The translations under genes were made by a program, and so were the position numbers. Positions 52,323 to 53,746 of a stretch of 53,746 bases of DNA are shown piece after piece. Numbering within the stretch: the first letter of the stretch is position 1; each line of letters opens with the position of its first letter. A model generated the notes under the pieces. The model ran no database searches, had not been told where the DNA came from, and worked only from the letters and a program-made list of their open reading frames with translations. Source of the DNA: Sphingosinicella sp. (GTDB taxonomy: Bacteria > Pseudomonadota > Alphaproteobacteria > Sphingomonadales > Sphingomonadaceae); assembly GCA_013816585.1 (NCBI GenBank), contig JACDEE010000018.1, positions 1 to 53,746 of the forward strand, read 5' to 3'.

Positions 52323-52406
52323 TCAAGCGGCCTTGGGAAGCATGGCGACCTGACCGGCGTGGTGGATTTCCACCCGCGCATCGACGATACTGTCAAATTG
52401 CTTCAT
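52323..52406 (-). CDS. Candidate small protein of 27 residues, leader of aox operon
   Basis: MKQFDSIVDARVEIHHAGQV is followed by seven residues and a stop four bases ahead of the next ATG. GGAG (52418-52415) lies 8 bases before the start, inside structured element E. Real translation is likely from the SD position, but no relative is known to me. Confidence 0.45.
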   Translation of the reverse strand: MKQFDSIVDARVEIHHAGQVAMLPKAA

Positions 52407-52413
52407 GCATCAT

Positions 52414-52478
52414 GCTCCACGAGGCGGGAGCAATATTTTTCTCTCAGTCACCCTGGCGCCAGAAGGGTCAGGTGATGG
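52414..52478 (-). promoter_or_regulatory. Structured leader element, copy E (aox operon)
   Basis: Minus strand: CACCTG (52474-52469) pairs with CAGGGTG (52455-52449, one bulged G), then CTGAGAGA (52447-52440), 9 bases, CTCCCGC (52430-52424); GCTCC pairs with GGAGC (52418-52414). Same layout as the other copies. Confidence 0.75.
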
Positions 52479-52714
52479 CCCCTAGTTAGTCTTTCCTGAT
52501 CGAAGCACCTAATCTTATTATAGAATATGACCTATTCGTCGGTAGTTACGGCGCGGGAATTTGGGATATTGTCGGCATGGAGTTTGAAGTCCTCGCCGGG
52601 AATCGGCCGACCTGGGATGTCGGAGCTGGCGCGCTCCGTAGCGAAAGGTGATGGCGCCGATTGCCAGGCCGCCTTACCGATTAGGATAAGCACTAACCTA
52701 TGTTATCAGTAGAG

Positions 52715-52790
52715 AATCACCGGATCGTGCACAAGCATTTCGGTGGCTGAGAGAAGATTGGTTCCTCCCGCTTATAAAACGGAGGAATCG
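52715..52790 (+). promoter_or_regulatory. Structured leader element, copy B (histidine kinase)
   Basis: AAT, CACCGG (52718-52723)/TCGGTG (52740-52745), CTGAGAGA (52747-52754), 10 bases, CTCCCGC (52765-52771); TTCCTCC (52762-52768) pairs with SD GGAGGAA (52781-52787), 4 bases before ATG 52791. Compared with copy A the closing C has become U, giving a G-U pair. In the space before it (52479-52714) no gene is seen. Confidence 0.8.
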
Positions 52791-53624
52791 ATGATCCAGC
52801 ATCCCAGCATCAGTTTAATCGAAAAGCGCCTCCTTCGACCCGCCGAAGATTGCGAGACGCAGGTCGAAGAACTCCAGGAACTTGTCGTTCATCTATCGAA
52901 GGTCAGCGCCGTTGGTACGAGCGCGGCCATCGTTGTGCATGAAGTGGCCCAACCGATCACGGCGGCCGCCAATTATCTAAGCGCCGCCGAACGGCTGCTG
53001 ACCAGCAAGAATCCGATTTCAAAGAAGCAAGGGCTTGAAGCCGTCAAACTCGCCCAGAGCTGCATCGCGCGTAGCGGTGCGGTCATGGGCAAGGTGAAGA
53101 ATGCGACCGCCAGGACACGTTTCGATCCGGCACCCTTCGATCTGTCTATCGTACTGGCGGAAGTATTGGAAGTTTACGGCCCCAAATGGAATTTGGCGCC
53201 AAGGATCGAAATCGATCCCGCCGCCCGGCTGGTGATGGGCGACCCGGTGCAGATTGCCCAGGTCCTCGCCAATCTGATCCGCAACGCGATGGAAGCCACC
53301 GAGGGCCAGTTCGTCCGCAGCCTGCGCGTCTCCGCCGCCCTGTCGGGGGACGATGAGACGGAAATCAGGATCGAAGACAATGGAGCCGGCATCGCCCCGA
53401 AGCTTCGTGATCATTTATTCTCGGCCTTTTCGAGCACCAAGCCCGGAGGGGGAGGAATAGGCCTGTCGATCTGCAACACGATCGTGAAGCGGCATGGGGG
53501 CCGCATCTGGGCCGACCCCCTGCCCGGCGGAACGGCCTTTTGTTTCACAATCCCGGTTTGCAAGGCAGTGCCGCTGGGCGACGCGGCGGCCATCCCCAAG
53601 GCGCGGCGAAAATCCGCACACTAG
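52791..53624 (+). CDS. Soluble histidine kinase
   Basis: A 277-residue FixL-like kinase without membrane helices: helical start, HisKA with His50 (AAIVVHEVAQPITAAANYL), then HATPase motifs DPVQIAQVLANLIRNAMEAT (N), EDNGAGIAPKLRDHLF (G1) and GGGIGLSICNTIVKRHGG (G2). The start MIQHPSIS at 52791 is set by the SD in element B. The stop TAG falls inside the IS481 target CTAG (53621-53624), so the IS sits immediately after the gene without harming it. No regulator gene adjoins. Confidence 0.88.
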   Translation: MIQHPSISLIEKRLLRPAEDCETQVEELQELVVHLSKVSAVGTSAAIVVHEVAQPITAAANYLSAAERLLTSKNPISKKQGLEAVKLAQSCIARSGAVMGKVKNATARTRFDPAPFDLSIVLAEVLEVYGPKWNLAPRIEIDPAARLVMGDPVQIAQVLANLIRNAMEATEGQFVRSLRVSAALSGDDETEIRIEDNGAGIAPKLRDHLFSAFSSTKPGGGGIGLSICNTIVKRHGGRIWADPLPGGTAFCFTIPVCKAVPLGDAAAIPKARRKSAH

Positions 53625-53625
53625 G

Positions 53626-53746
53626 TGTTTAGTCCCGTTGTGTGGCGATACGGAGCGATCTTGAATTGAGCCGGGTCTTGTGTCCAGACGCGGGCGACAT
53701 ATTCGTAGGGTGTAAGGCCGCGGAGGGTCTTCAGCCGGCGACCGTG
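53626..53746 (-). mobile_element. IS481-family insertion sequence, 3' end (right contig edge)
   Basis: Starts TGTTTAGTCCCG at 53626, next to target ACTAGG (53620-53625). The minus strand reads the same transposase end as the left edge, stopping at TAG 53623-53621. Together with the left copy it bounds the window in inverted orientation. The rest lies outside. Confidence 0.88.

Noticed and set aside
52527..52712. 61-codon open frame before the terminal kinase
   Set aside because: It overlaps the leader region and has no coding features.

Overview
The window reads as a chromosomal contig from a GC-rich alphaproteobacterium, most likely a member of the Sphingomonadales. The basis is inference from gene content: a zeta-type F1-ATPase inhibitor next to BolA and a monothiol glutaredoxin, an NDUFA12 homologue, a leucyl/phenylalanyl-tRNA-protein transferase with a sphingomonad-like C-terminus, EcfG-type stress promoters and a bacterial alternative oxidase. 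The two ends are a perfect 126-bp inverted repeat carrying the 3' end of the same IS481-family transposase gene, so the contig probably stops inside two copies of one insertion sequence.

Left to right: an integrase gene cut by the left IS sits against tRNA-Ala, which marks the edge of an integrative element (1-1064). Positions 1140-41100 are mostly core genome. They hold cmk, rpsA and ihfB (with three reverse-strand genes between cmk and rpsA), tRNA-Leu, two solute-binding proteins, nadA, a BolA/glutaredoxin/zeta operon, a CoA-transferase operon with an acid phosphatase between its subunits, a TPP-dependent enzyme, a GGDEF-EAL protein, thiSG, aroQ-accB-accC, a polysaccharide-deacetylase pair, a MocR/YczE divergent pair, arsC, aat, NDUFA12, two-domain cold-shock protein, recX, a fatty acyl-AMP ligase, and tRNA-Trp-secE-nusG.

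From about 41 kb the character changes to stress response and signalling: two divergent genes with EcfG-like promoters, ArsR-AHSA1, an unusual receiver protein whose phospho-acceptor Asp is Ala, a broken response regulator, a cold-shock protein, a PAS-PAS sensor split by a frameshift from its kinase core, two further response-regulator/kinase genes, a DUF4402 protein, a K+-channel-like protein, an alternative oxidase operon and a terminal histidine kinase.

The most interesting signal is in this right-hand region. Five leaders within 10 kb share one architecture: a hairpin with compensatory base changes, the invariant core CTGAGAGA, 8-10 bases, CTCCCGC, then a Shine-Dalgarno sequence able to pair with the CTCC. 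They precede the terminal kinase, the PAS sensor (degenerate copy), the broken response regulator, the alternative oxidase operon, and one position with no gene left. I recognise no known RNA family in it; it looks like a cis-acting translational control element shared by a local regulon.
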